A stretch of 64,000 bases of DNA from Streptacidiphilus sp. P02-A3a (GTDB lineage Bacteria; Actinomycetota; Actinomycetes; Streptomycetales; Streptomycetaceae): assembly GCF_014084105.1 (NCBI RefSeq), contig NZ_CP048289.1, forward strand, positions 1 to 64,000. Reading direction: 5' to 3'. How positions within the stretch are numbered: the first letter of the stretch is position 1; each line of letters opens with the position of its first letter. The translations under genes and the position numbers were made by a program. The notes beneath the pieces are model-generated. The model was not told the DNA's origin. It saw only the letters and a list, made by a program, of their open reading frames with translations, and ran no database searches. Positions 26,883 through 34,695 of the stretch are shown here, piece after piece.

Positions 26883-27093
26883 GGTTCCAACCCTCTCCCT
26901 CGCCGGTGCCGAGGTTGGTCTTCGGGCCTGCGTCTCTTGGTCGCTTGGACCTGCAGGGGAATGCGGAAGCACCGGTGTGGACATACCGCTGCTTGCGGAT
27001 ACGCTACCGGCCGGGCGCGCTGTTCACGCCCCAGTGGCCTACTTGATATGAGAACGGAATGTGGCGGGCCGGTCGTCCGGGGCGCCGTTCCGG

Positions 27094-28569
27094 TCACTGT
27101 CCGACGTAGGCCTCCATCATCTGCTTGGCGATCGGCGCGGCCAGCATCTCGCCGGAGATGTCACCGCGCTGGGTGCTGCTGTTGGCGACCACGACCGCCA
27201 CCGCGATCTCCTTGCCGGCGCTGTTCTTGGCGTAGGAGACGAACCAGGCGTAGGGGTTGCCGCTGTTGTTCACGCCGTTCTGGGCGGTTCCGGTCTTGCC
27301 GCCGACGGTCACGCCGGGGATCTGCGCGGTGACGCCGGTGCCGCCCTTCACCACGGCCTGCATCATGGTCTGGATCTCGGCGGCCACCTGCGGGGTGGTC
27401 GCCTGGGAGAGCTGGGTGGCCTGGTGCGGGGTGCCGACCACGGTCTGGTCGGCGGCGCGCTGCTCGGCGACCAGGTAGGGGGTCATCAGCGAGCCGTTGT
27501 TGCAGATCGCGGCGGCGACCATGGCCATCTGCAGCGGGGTGGCGGCGGTGTCGAACTGCCCGATGGAGTCCATCGCGTTCTGCGAGGCGTTGACGTTGTT
27601 CGGGAAGACGCTGGGGACCGCCCGGACCGGCACGTCCAGGGTGGTGTTGAAGCCGAACCGGTCCGCCTCCTGCGCCATCCGGGCCATGCCCACCTCGGCG
27701 CCGAGCTTGGCGAAGACGGTGTTGCAGGAGAACTCCAGCGCGGTGATCATCGGCGCGTTGGTGCAGGGGTCGCTGGTGCTCTCGTTGGGCAGCATGGTGT
27801 TGGTGCCGGGCAGCTGGTACGGGTTCGGCGAGTCGGTGTTCGCGTTGATGTCGGTGACCTGGCCGGTCTCCAGCGCCGCCGCCGCGGTGACCAGCTTGAA
27901 GGTCGAGCCGGGCGGATAGGTCTGCCGCAGCGCCCGGTTCAGCATCGGCTGCGAGGTCTCGTTGGCGAGCTTCTCGTAGGCGGCGTTGTCGTCGCCGTTG
28001 GCGAAGCTGTTCGGGTCGTAGGAGGGGGTGCTGACCAGGCCCAGGATCGCGCCGGTGGTCGGGTCCAGGGCGACCGCCGCGCCGGTGAAGTTCTGGCTGG
28101 TCAGCCCCTGGTACCCGGCCTGCTGCACCTTGGGGTCGATGGTGGTGACCACGTCGCCGCCCTGCTTGGACTTGCCGGTGAGCAGCGACTCGAAGTTGTT
28201 GACCGCCAGGTCCGAGGAGTTGCCGCTGAGGATCGGGTCCTCGACCCCCTCCAGCATGCTGTTGTCGTACTCCGGGGAGCCGAAGATCGGCGAGGAGTAG
28301 CCGGTGACCGGGGCGTACAGCGGGCCGTTGGCGAAGGACTCCTGGTACTTGAACTTGTTGCCGTTGACCAGGACGCTCTTGGTGACGGCCTGCCCGCCGA
28401 CGATGATGCTGCCGCGCGGGTAGCTGTAGGCCAGGATCATGCCGCGCTGGTTGTGGGTGTTGTTGTCCAGTGAGGAGGCGTCGACCCCCTGGACCCAGTT
28501 CACCCGGATCATCAGGGCGAGGACGAGGACCAGGCAGAACACGGATACCCGGCGGATTGGCTTGTTCAC
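27094..28569 (-). CDS. pbpA: Class B penicillin-binding protein (transpeptidase) PbpA
   Basis: It cross-links peptidoglycan at growing tips or septa, paired with the SEDS protein encoded upstream. The 491-residue protein has an N-terminal membrane anchor (RRVSVFCLVLVLALMIRVNW), the dimerisation region with RGSIIVGG, and the transpeptidase domain. The catalytic Ser222 lies in STFK, followed by an SCN motif and KTG with Lys425 in GGKTGTAQ. The GTG start has AGGAGGG about 10 nt upstream. It lies 62 bases after ftsW, clearly in the same operon. Confidence 0.94.
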   Translation of the reverse strand: MNKPIRRVSVFCLVLVLALMIRVNWVQGVDASSLDNNTHNQRGMILAYSYPRGSIIVGGQAVTKSVLVNGNKFKYQESFANGPLYAPVTGYSSPIFGSPEYDNSMLEGVEDPILSGNSSDLAVNNFESLLTGKSKQGGDVVTTIDPKVQQAGYQGLTSQNFTGAAVALDPTTGAILGLVSTPSYDPNSFANGDDNAAYEKLANETSQPMLNRALRQTYPPGSTFKLVTAAAALETGQVTDINANTDSPNPYQLPGTNTMLPNESTSDPCTNAPMITALEFSCNTVFAKLGAEVGMARMAQEADRFGFNTTLDVPVRAVPSVFPNNVNASQNAMDSIGQFDTAATPLQMAMVAAAICNNGSLMTPYLVAEQRAADQTVVGTPHQATQLSQATTPQVAAEIQTMMQAVVKGGTGVTAQIPGVTVGGKTGTAQNGVNNSGNPYAWFVSYAKNSAGKEIAVAVVVANSSTQRGDISGEMLAAPIAKQMMEAYVGQ

Positions 28570-28631
28570 GGTCGGGTGACCCTCCTGGTGGCGCCTGCTG
28601 CTGACGGGGCGGCTATCTGTCTACACGTTGT

Positions 28632-30065
28632 TCATGACGAACTGCGAACCGAGGTCGGTTCTGCGGTGTGGCCGGGGTCATGCCCCGGTGGGAGCGGGTC
28701 CGGGCGGCGGGCGACGTCGCTGATCTTCAGCAGTACCGCCACCAGGGCCCAGTTGGCGATCACCGAGGAGCCGCCCTGGGCGATGAACGGCAGAGTCATT
28801 CCTGTCAATGGGATGGTACCGGTGACACCTCCGGCGACGATGAACACCTGGAGCGCGAAGGCCCCGGACAGCCCCACCGCCAGCAGCTTCCCGAACGGGT
28901 CGCGGGCCTCCAGCGCGGTCCGCAGCCCGCGCTCCGACAGCAGCGCGTACACCAGCAGCAGCGCCATCAGGCCGACCAGCCCCAGCTCCTCGCCGATGGT
29001 GCCGAGGATGAAGTCGCTCTTGGCGGCGAAGCCGATCAGCCAGGAGTGCCCCCGGCCGAGACCGGTGCCGGCGACCCCGCCCGCGCCGAGCGCGAACAGC
29101 GACTGGCCGAGCTGGCCCATCCCGCCGCCCGGGGCCACCGCCAGCGGGTGCAGCCAGGCCTCGATCCGGGCGGCCACGTGCCGCTCCGCCCCGGACACCG
29201 CCCAGAAGCCGAGCCCGGCCATCAGCAGCCCGAAGACGATCCAGCTGGTCCGCTCGGTGGCGACGTACAGCATCACCACGAAGATCCCGAAGAACAGCAG
29301 CGAGGTGCCGAGGTCGGTCTCGAAGACCAGGATCAGCAGGCTCAGCACCCAGACCGCGATGATCGGCCCGAGGTCCCGGCCGCGCGGCAGGTAGAGCCCC
29401 AGGAAGCGGCGGCTGGCCAGGGCCAGCGCGTCCCGCTTGACCATCAGGTAGCCGGAGAAGAACACCGGCAGCACGATCTTGACGAACTCGCCGGGCTGGA
29501 TCGAGAAGCCGCCGACGTGGATCCAGATCTTCGCGCCGAAGTCGGACGCCCGGTCCGGCAGGAAGGCCGGTACCGCCAGCAGCACCAGCGCCGCCAGACC
29601 GGACAGGTAGGTGTAGCGCTGGAGCACCCGGTGGTCCCGCAGGAACACCATCACCCCGATGAACAGGGCGATCCCCAGGCCGGACCAGATCAGCTGGTTC
29701 TGCGCGCCGGGGAAGTTGGGCCGCAGCTGCCGGGCCCGGTCGAGCCGCCAGATGAAGACCAGGCCGAGGCCGTTGAGCAGCGCCGCCAGCGGCAGCATCA
29801 GCGGGTCCGCGTGCGGCGCGAAGCGGCGGACCGCGGTGTGCGCGCACAGGGCGAACGCTCCTATGCCGAGCCCGTACCGCAGCATCCCGGCCGGGATCCG
29901 GCCGTCCATCGACAGGCTGGTGTCGGCGTAGGCGAGCACCGGCACCAGCACCGCGAACACCAGCAGCCACAGCTCGGTGTTGCGGCGGTTGGCCGCCCCG
30001 CGCGCGCCGAGCACCGCCGCGGCCGTGACCGCGTCGCCGCCGGGCCGCAGGCCGGGGAGGCTCAA
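28632..30065 (-). CDS. ftsW: SEDS peptidoglycan polymerase, FtsW/RodA/SpoVE family
   Basis: SEDS proteins polymerise lipid II glycan strands with a class B PBP partner, here the adjacent pbpA. The 477-residue protein has about ten membrane helices and the family segments FSIQPGEFVKI and FETDLGTSLLFFG. GHSWLIGFAAKSDFILGTIGEELG carries the conserved acidic site, and LPFIAQGGSSVIANW is near the end. The start is uncertain: TTG 30065 lies just past the pstP stop and would be translationally coupled, while a GTG 17 codons further in is possible. RodA is an alternative name for this locus. Confidence 0.9.
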   Translation of the reverse strand: MSLPGLRPGGDAVTAAAVLGARGAANRRNTELWLLVFAVLVPVLAYADTSLSMDGRIPAGMLRYGLGIGAFALCAHTAVRRFAPHADPLMLPLAALLNGLGLVFIWRLDRARQLRPNFPGAQNQLIWSGLGIALFIGVMVFLRDHRVLQRYTYLSGLAALVLLAVPAFLPDRASDFGAKIWIHVGGFSIQPGEFVKIVLPVFFSGYLMVKRDALALASRRFLGLYLPRGRDLGPIIAVWVLSLLILVFETDLGTSLLFFGIFVVMLYVATERTSWIVFGLLMAGLGFWAVSGAERHVAARIEAWLHPLAVAPGGGMGQLGQSLFALGAGGVAGTGLGRGHSWLIGFAAKSDFILGTIGEELGLVGLMALLLVYALLSERGLRTALEARDPFGKLLAVGLSGAFALQVFIVAGGVTGTIPLTGMTLPFIAQGGSSVIANWALVAVLLKISDVARRPDPLPPGHDPGHTAEPTSVRSSS

Positions 30066-30066
30066 G

Positions 30067-31584
30067 TCAGGAGGTCGGACATTGCTGCGCCAGCTGCTGC
30101 TGCTGCGGGCTCAGCGAGGCGGGAGCGGACACGGTGGCACTGGGTTTGGCCGACGGCTTGGAGTCGGCGCCGGACTTGGGAGTCTTCGGGGTGCCGGACG
30201 CCGAGGGCGCGGGCGCCGGGGTGGGGGCGGTGCTCGGCGGCGCCGCGGCGATCTGCTGGCACAGCGTCGCCTGGCTCTGCAGCTGGGTGATGGTCGTGTC
30301 GGCGGCGTTCAGGCCGCTGGTGCTGATGGTGTTGTGCACCGAGGTCTGCTGGTACGACGGCAGGTCCTTCAACGGGATGCCCGGGTAGTCCCGGTAGACC
30401 TTGGACAGGCTCAGCCCGGCCAGGTTCTGGTTGACGCCCTGGTAGACCGCGACGTGGTCGCCGTGGGCGCCGATGAAGTACTGCGTCCTGGTCCACTGGT
30501 ACCCGGCGAACCCGCCGCCGCCGACCAGGCCCAGCACCACCAGCAGCACCAGCGACGGGACCAGGCAGCCGCGCTTGCGGCCGGAGCGCTGCTTCCGGCG
30601 GCTGCGGCGGCCGTCCTCCTCCGGGGCGTAGTCCTCGCCCTCGTAGTCGCCCTCGGCGTAGCCCTCCTCGCCGTAGGCCGCCGGGTCGTACCCCTCGCCG
30701 TAGCCGTCGGCGCCGCCGGGCGGCTGCGGGCGGCCCAGCGAGGCGGCCCGGGCGGCGGGGGTGTTCGCCATGGTCTGGTGGCTGATCGTGGGCGGGCCGT
30801 CGGCGACCGCGCCGACCACCATCGGGACCTCGGAGAGCTGCCCGGCCGCCGGGTCGCCCTCCTGGATGTCCAGCACGTCGGCGACCACGCAGGTGATGTT
30901 GTCCGGGCCGCCGCCGCGCAGCGCCAGCTGGATCAGCTCGGCGATGGTCTGCTCGGGCGCGTAGTAGCTGCCCAGGGTCTCTTCCAGGGTCTGGTGGCTG
31001 ACCACGCCCGACAGGCCGTCGGAGCAGATCAGGTAGCGGTCCCCGGCGCGGACCTCGCGGATCGACAGGTCCGACTCGACCTCGCCCGTCCCCATCAGCG
31101 CGCGCATGATCAGCGAGCGCTGCGGGTGGGTGCTGGCCTCCTCCTCGGTGATCCGGCCCTCGTCCACCAGCCGCTGGACCCAGGTGTGGTCCTGGGTGAT
31201 CTGGGTGAGCGAGCCGTCCCGCAGCAGGTACGCGCGGGAGTCGCCGATGTGGATCAGACCGGCCCGCTCGCCGGTCCACAGCAGCGCGGTGAGCGTGGTG
31301 CCCATGCCCTCCAGCGACGGGTCGCTCTCCACCAGCAGCCGCAGCCGCTCGTTGGCGCGGTCGGCGGCCTGGCTCAGTGCGGTCAGCGGGTCGGTGCCGG
31401 GGATGTCCTCGTCCAACGAGACCATGGTGGACAGGACCTCGGACGAGGCGACCTCCCCGGCGGCCTGGCCGCCCATGCCGTCGGCCACCGCGAGCAGGCG
31501 CGGACCGGCGTAGCCGGAGTCCTCGTTGCCTTCCCGGATCATCCCCTTGTGCGACCCGGCGGCGAAGCGCAGCACGAGGCTCAT
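30067..31584 (-). CDS. pstP: PP2C-type Ser/Thr protein phosphatase PstP
   Basis: It reverses phosphorylation by PknB and related kinases. The 505-residue protein has a cytoplasmic PP2C domain (about 1-240) with metal-binding Asp35-Gly36 in VADGMGG and further acidic motifs in IHIGDSRAYLL, ICSDGLSG and GPDNITCVV. A Tyr/Gly/Asp-rich linker with a basic RRSRRKQRSGRKRG stretch precedes one membrane helix (LVLLVVLGLVGGGGFAGYQW). The outer domain ends in an Ala/Pro/Ser tail. The ATG has GGAAGGGGG upstream. The stop lies one base before the ftsW TTG. Confidence 0.94.
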   Translation of the reverse strand: MSLVLRFAAGSHKGMIREGNEDSGYAGPRLLAVADGMGGQAAGEVASSEVLSTMVSLDEDIPGTDPLTALSQAADRANERLRLLVESDPSLEGMGTTLTALLWTGERAGLIHIGDSRAYLLRDGSLTQITQDHTWVQRLVDEGRITEEEASTHPQRSLIMRALMGTGEVESDLSIREVRAGDRYLICSDGLSGVVSHQTLEETLGSYYAPEQTIAELIQLALRGGGPDNITCVVADVLDIQEGDPAAGQLSEVPMVVGAVADGPPTISHQTMANTPAARAASLGRPQPPGGADGYGEGYDPAAYGEEGYAEGDYEGEDYAPEEDGRRSRRKQRSGRKRGCLVPSLVLLVVLGLVGGGGFAGYQWTRTQYFIGAHGDHVAVYQGVNQNLAGLSLSKVYRDYPGIPLKDLPSYQQTSVHNTISTSGLNAADTTITQLQSQATLCQQIAAAPPSTAPTPAPAPSASGTPKTPKSGADSKPSAKPSATVSAPASLSPQQQQLAQQCPTS

Positions 31585-31761
31585 GTGCCGTCCGCCCCCT
31601 TCCCTCGGTCCCCTGCGCGATGCCCCGGTGCAGCGTGCGTTGATGCATCGTACGGTGCGGTGTCCGTTCGGGCTGGGCCCGGGTGCGCGGATCCGCGCCC
31701 ACCGACCGTCGCCCCTCGCGGACTTCGCGGGCCGCTGGAGTGCTGCCCATGCCTCATGTGA

Positions 31762-32292
31762 CTACTTCCGCAGCTCGATGACGGTCCTGCCGATCCGGAT
31801 GGCAACGCCGGGTTGGAGCGGGGTGGGGCTGGTGAGCCGCATCCGGTCCAGGTAGGTGCCATTGGTGGAGTTCAGGTCCTCGACGATCCACTGACCGCTC
31901 TGGTCCGGGTAGATCCTGGCATGGCGGGAGGACGCGTAGTCGTCATCCAGCACAATCGTCGAGTCGTGGGCCCGGCCGAGGGTGATCGTCTGCCCGTGCA
32001 GCGCCACCGTGGTGCCCGCCAGCGAGCCCTGGGTGACGACCAGTTGGCTGGGTGCGCTGCGGCGCTGCCGACCGCTGTCCGAGCCCTGCGGGGCCCGGCG
32101 CCCCTGCTGCTGCGGGGGCTGCTGACGGGCCGGGGCCGGCGCGGGTGCTCCGCGCCGACCGACGGCGGTGGGTCGCTGGGCCGCCTTGGCGCCGTACAGG
32201 TCGCTGCGGATGACCTGGACCGCGACGATGACGAACAACCACAGCACGGCCAGGAAACCCAGCCGCATGACCGTGAGGGTCAGCTCTGACAT
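31762..32292 (-). CDS. fhaB: FHA-domain protein FhaB with membrane anchor
   Basis: FHA domains bind phosphothreonine, and this protein links kinase signalling to septation. The 176-residue protein starts with one membrane helix (LGFLAVLWLFVIVAVQVI), has a Gln/Arg/Pro-rich linker, and ends in a canonical FHA domain (about 95-176) with ITLGRAHDSTIVLDDDYASSRHARI and DLNSTNGTYLDRMRL. Arg and Ser of the phosphopeptide pocket are present. It lies 10 bases after fhaA, and 177 bases separate it from pstP, where an extra promoter could lie. Confidence 0.93.
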   Translation of the reverse strand: MSELTLTVMRLGFLAVLWLFVIVAVQVIRSDLYGAKAAQRPTAVGRRGAPAPAPARQQPPQQQGRRAPQGSDSGRQRRSAPSQLVVTQGSLAGTTVALHGQTITLGRAHDSTIVLDDDYASSRHARIYPDQSGQWIVEDLNSTNGTYLDRMRLTSPTPLQPGVAIRIGRTVIELRK

Positions 32293-32302
32293 GTGCCCCG
32301 CT

Positions 32303-33220
32303 TCACCCTTCGGTTTGTCTGAAGACGATGGTGGTGCTCCCCAGCACGATCCGCGAACCGTCGCGCAGGGTGGCCCGCTGGGTGTGCTGCCCGTCCACGA
32401 TGATGCCGTTGGTCGAGCCGAGGTCCATCACGATCGAGGGCGTACCCATCCGGATCTCCGCGTGCTTGCGGGAGACCCCGGGGTCGTCGACCCGGATGTC
32501 CGCCTCGGTGCTGCGGCCGAGGACCACCGCCGGGGTGGTCACCTGGTGCCGGGCGCCGTTCATCTCCAGCCAGCGGCGGACCGGTCCGCCCGCGGGCGGA
32601 CCCTGCGGCGGCGGGGGGTAGCCGACGCCGGGCAGCGGCCGGATGTTGCTCTCCGGCGGCTCGTACGCGGGCGGGCGTCCGGGCTGGACGGCGGGGAAGG
32701 CCGGGGCGGTCGGCGGCTGCGCCGGGGGCGGCGGCACCTGCGGCTGCCAGGCCTCGGCCTGCCGGCCGCCGTAGGGCTGCGGCGACTGCGGCTGCTGCTG
32801 AGGCGGCTGCTGGGAGTGGGCGTACGGGTCGGCCGCGGGCGGCGCCTCGTTCGCCTCGATCCGGCTGCGCACCCGGTAGAGGCCGGTGTCGAGGTCCTCG
32901 CCCCGCTCCAGGGCGACCTTGAGCTGGCCCATGAAGGAGTAGCGCTGCGCCTGGGCGTACTCGCGCACCATCCCGGCCAGCTCCCCTCCGAGCTGCTGCG
33001 CGTACGGGCTGAGGCGCTCGTAGTCGTGGGTGCTCAGTTCCACGATGAAGTCGTTGGGGACGACGGTCCGGTCGCGGTTCCAGATGCTGGCGTTGTTGTC
33101 GCACTCGCGCTGGAGCGCCCCGGCGATCTCAACGGGCTGCACTTCGGACTTGAACACCTTGGCGAAGGCTCCGTTGACGATTCCCTCGAGTCGCTGCTCG
33201 AACTTCTTCAGGGCTCCCAC
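32303..33220 (-). CDS. fhaA: DUF3662/FHA-domain protein FhaA
   Basis: The 305-residue protein has an N-terminal DUF3662 domain (about 1-120; GALKKFEQRLEGIVNGAFAK). A Gln/Pro-rich linker (about 130-215) and a C-terminal FHA domain follow, with VVLGRSTEADIRVDDPGVSRKHAEI and DLGSTNGIIVDG. In mycobacteria FhaA binds the phosphorylated pseudokinase domain of MviN and limits peptidoglycan synthesis. The GTG at 33220 has GGAAGGGGG upstream. It is the first gene of the leftward envelope cluster, so the promoter lies in 33221-33400. Confidence 0.93.
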   Translation of the reverse strand: MGALKKFEQRLEGIVNGAFAKVFKSEVQPVEIAGALQRECDNNASIWNRDRTVVPNDFIVELSTHDYERLSPYAQQLGGELAGMVREYAQAQRYSFMGQLKVALERGEDLDTGLYRVRSRIEANEAPPAADPYAHSQQPPQQQPQSPQPYGGRQAEAWQPQVPPPPAQPPTAPAFPAVQPGRPPAYEPPESNIRPLPGVGYPPPPQGPPAGGPVRRWLEMNGARHQVTTPAVVLGRSTEADIRVDDPGVSRKHAEIRMGTPSIVMDLGSTNGIIVDGQHTQRATLRDGSRIVLGSTTIVFRQTEG

Positions 33221-33572
33221 GGGGCACCCCCTTCCGGCTGGCGTTCGGTACGGGTCGCGCTGGTCGGCGCGATCGGCTCGGTCTTCCTATCTGATCGTAT
33301 CTACGCTGCGGCCCCTCGTGCGGTTCCTTCCGGACGGTCCGGCGGAGACGTGTGGTCGGACACACGGTCGCTGGTCCCGCCGGTCGGATCCGGGGGCATC
33401 GCAAGAAGGATGCCACCGCAGCATGAGTGAGCGGTAAGGGCGGGGCGTACAGGCCCAGTCGTACCCCCCGGGCGGGGTGGTCATCCGTTGATCACCCGTT
33501 CGGGTTCACCCATAGGTTGGGTGGAATCCCCCCGGTGGTCCGGGGGCGGCGGGGACACCCCGTCCGACGTGC
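33221..33572. other. Intergenic region upstream of fhaA
   Basis: No gene is supported here. An AT-richer patch at about 33284-33304 (CCTATCTGATCGTATCTACG) may hold the leftward fhaA promoter. The stretch 33480-33545 has several short inverted GGTT/AACC-type motifs but no strong hairpin. Confidence 0.4.
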
Positions 33573-33711
33573 TAATGTTCTTCCTGTCGCAAGGCGCTAA
33601 CGCAGGAAGCCAGGACAGCCGCAAGGCGGTCCGAGGGTCCTCGGGGAACCGGTCGAGAACCGGTTTGAAGAGGCCGGGTTAACTTCGGTAGAGTCAACGA
33701 CACCACTCAAT
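33573..33711 (+). promoter_or_regulatory. tRNA-Leu promoter and structured 5' leader
   Basis: TAATGT at 33573-33578 is a candidate -10 element, about 130 bases before the mature tRNA. The leader between them contains two adjacent perfect stem-loops: CCGAGG/CCTCGG (33631-33644) and AACCGGT/ACCGGTT (33647-33665). Such a long structured leader is unusual for a single tRNA gene. Confidence 0.45.
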
Positions 33712-33794
33712 GCGCGAGTGGCGGAACGGCAGACGCGCTGGCTTCAGGTGCCAGTGTCCGAAAGGGCGTGGGGGTTCAAATCCCCCCTCGCGCA
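33712..33794 (+). tRNA. tRNA-Leu (CAG anticodon)
   Basis: The acceptor arm pairs GCGCGAG (33712-33718) with CTCGCGC (33787-33793), and the discriminator is A33794. The anticodon stem CTGGC/GCCAG encloses loop TTCAGGT with anticodon CAG at 33745-33747. The long variable arm (GTGTCCGAAAGGGCGT) is typical of class II tRNA-Leu. Confidence 0.96.
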
Positions 33795-33801
33795 CAGCGA
33801 G

Positions 33802-33849
33802 ACGGTGTCTCTCGCAGGGAAGAGATTCTCTGCGGGAGGCACCGTTTTC
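33802..33849 (+). terminator. Terminator after tRNA-Leu
   Basis: Arms of 16 bp at 33802-33817 and 33830-33845 pair with two wobbles, and TTTT follows. It begins 8 bases after the tRNA 3' end. Confidence 0.8.
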
Positions 33850-33911
33850 AGTTGCCCGTTTTCTGGTGTGCCCGGTTTTCTGTCGTGCCCGGTTTCCACG
33901 GTGCCCGCCGT

Positions 33912-34316
33912 TCACTTCCCGCGCGGGGCGCCGGGGTAGCTGCCGAAGGACCAGCGGTTGCCCTCGGGGTCGCGGGCGGCGAAGTCCCTTGAGCCGTAGT
34001 CGGTGTCGTGCGGGTCACTGGTGATCTCGGCCCCGGCGGCGCGGGCCCGGGCGCAGAGCGCGTCGGCCTCGTCGGTGACCACGTACGCGCTGAAGCTGCC
34101 GGGGCCGGTCACGCCGGTGCTGTCGCCCTCGCTGGCGGAGCCGAGCATCACCCCGCCGCCGGGTGGCCAGGCGAGCTCGGCGTGGTCGACCCGGTCGCCC
34201 TCGCCGTACACGACGGTCTCCTCGAAGCCGAAGGCGTCCACCAGGAACCGGATCAGGGCCCGGGCGTCGCGGGCGCGGAGCGTGGGCCACACCTGGGGCG
34301 GCGGCGTGTCCGTCAT
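33912..34316 (-). CDS. VOC (glyoxalase/bleomycin-resistance) family protein
   Basis: The 134-residue protein has the paired beta-alpha-beta-beta-beta modules of the VOC superfamily. It shows WPTLRARDARALIRFLVDAFGFEETVVYGEG, then HAELAWPPGGGVMLG and the C-terminal SRDFAARDPEGNRWSFGSY, in which Asp and Glu are typical metal-site neighbours. The substrate is unknown; members include glyoxalases, dioxygenases and antibiotic-binding proteins. The ATG at 34316 has AGAAGAGGTGG upstream. It is transcribed leftward and alone, ending before tRNA-Leu. Confidence 0.82.
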   Translation of the reverse strand: MTDTPPPQVWPTLRARDARALIRFLVDAFGFEETVVYGEGDRVDHAELAWPPGGGVMLGSASEGDSTGVTGPGSFSAYVVTDEADALCARARAAGAEITSDPHDTDYGSRDFAARDPEGNRWSFGSYPGAPRGK

Positions 34317-34408
34317 GGGATCCACCTCTTCTCTCGGTCCCCCCGGTCTGCCGGTCCTCCCAGTCTGAGCCGGGGCCCGGGCCCGCGCCCGCGCTGCGTC
34401 GGCCGCAG

Positions 34409-34597
34409 CTAGCCGCGATCGGCGATCAGGGTGCCGCCGATGGACCAGTCCTCGGTCGGGACGTCCTGGAAGGTGAGCCAGACCTTCTCCGGCTCGATGC
34501 CGGTGACCCGGACGTAGGCCTCGGTGAGCTCGCGGGCGAGCTCCCGCTTCTGCTCGCTGCTGCGCCCGGCGAGGTGCTGGACCTGGATGTGCGGCAT
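34409..34597 (-). CDS. 4-oxalocrotonate tautomerase family protein
   Basis: The 62-residue protein starts MPHIQVQHLAGRSSEQKREL and continues with ELTEAYVRVTGIEPEKVWLTFQDVPTEDWSIGG. This is the classic 4-OT layout, with Pro2 as catalytic base and a short beta-alpha-beta fold that assembles into hexamers. Members tautomerise 2-hydroxymuconate-like acids. No aromatic meta-cleavage genes lie nearby, so the substrate is unknown. AGGGAG precedes the ATG. A terminator separates it from the MMPL transporter gene upstream. Confidence 0.85.
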   Translation of the reverse strand: MPHIQVQHLAGRSSEQKRELARELTEAYVRVTGIEPEKVWLTFQDVPTEDWSIGGTLIADRG

Positions 34598-34637
34598 GTG
34601 CTGCTCCCTGGGTGTGCGGACTGCTGCCCATGGACAA

Positions 34638-34670
34638 GGCCGCCCGGAGCTGTGCTTATTCCGGGCGGCC
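34638..34670 (-). terminator. Terminator downstream of the MMPL transporter gene
   Basis: Perfect 11-bp arms at 34638-34648 and 34660-34670 with an 11-base loop lie 26 bases past the stop of the leftward transporter gene. Confidence 0.7.
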
Positions 34671-34695
34671 TGGTCGGCGGCGGGCTGAGCCGGGG

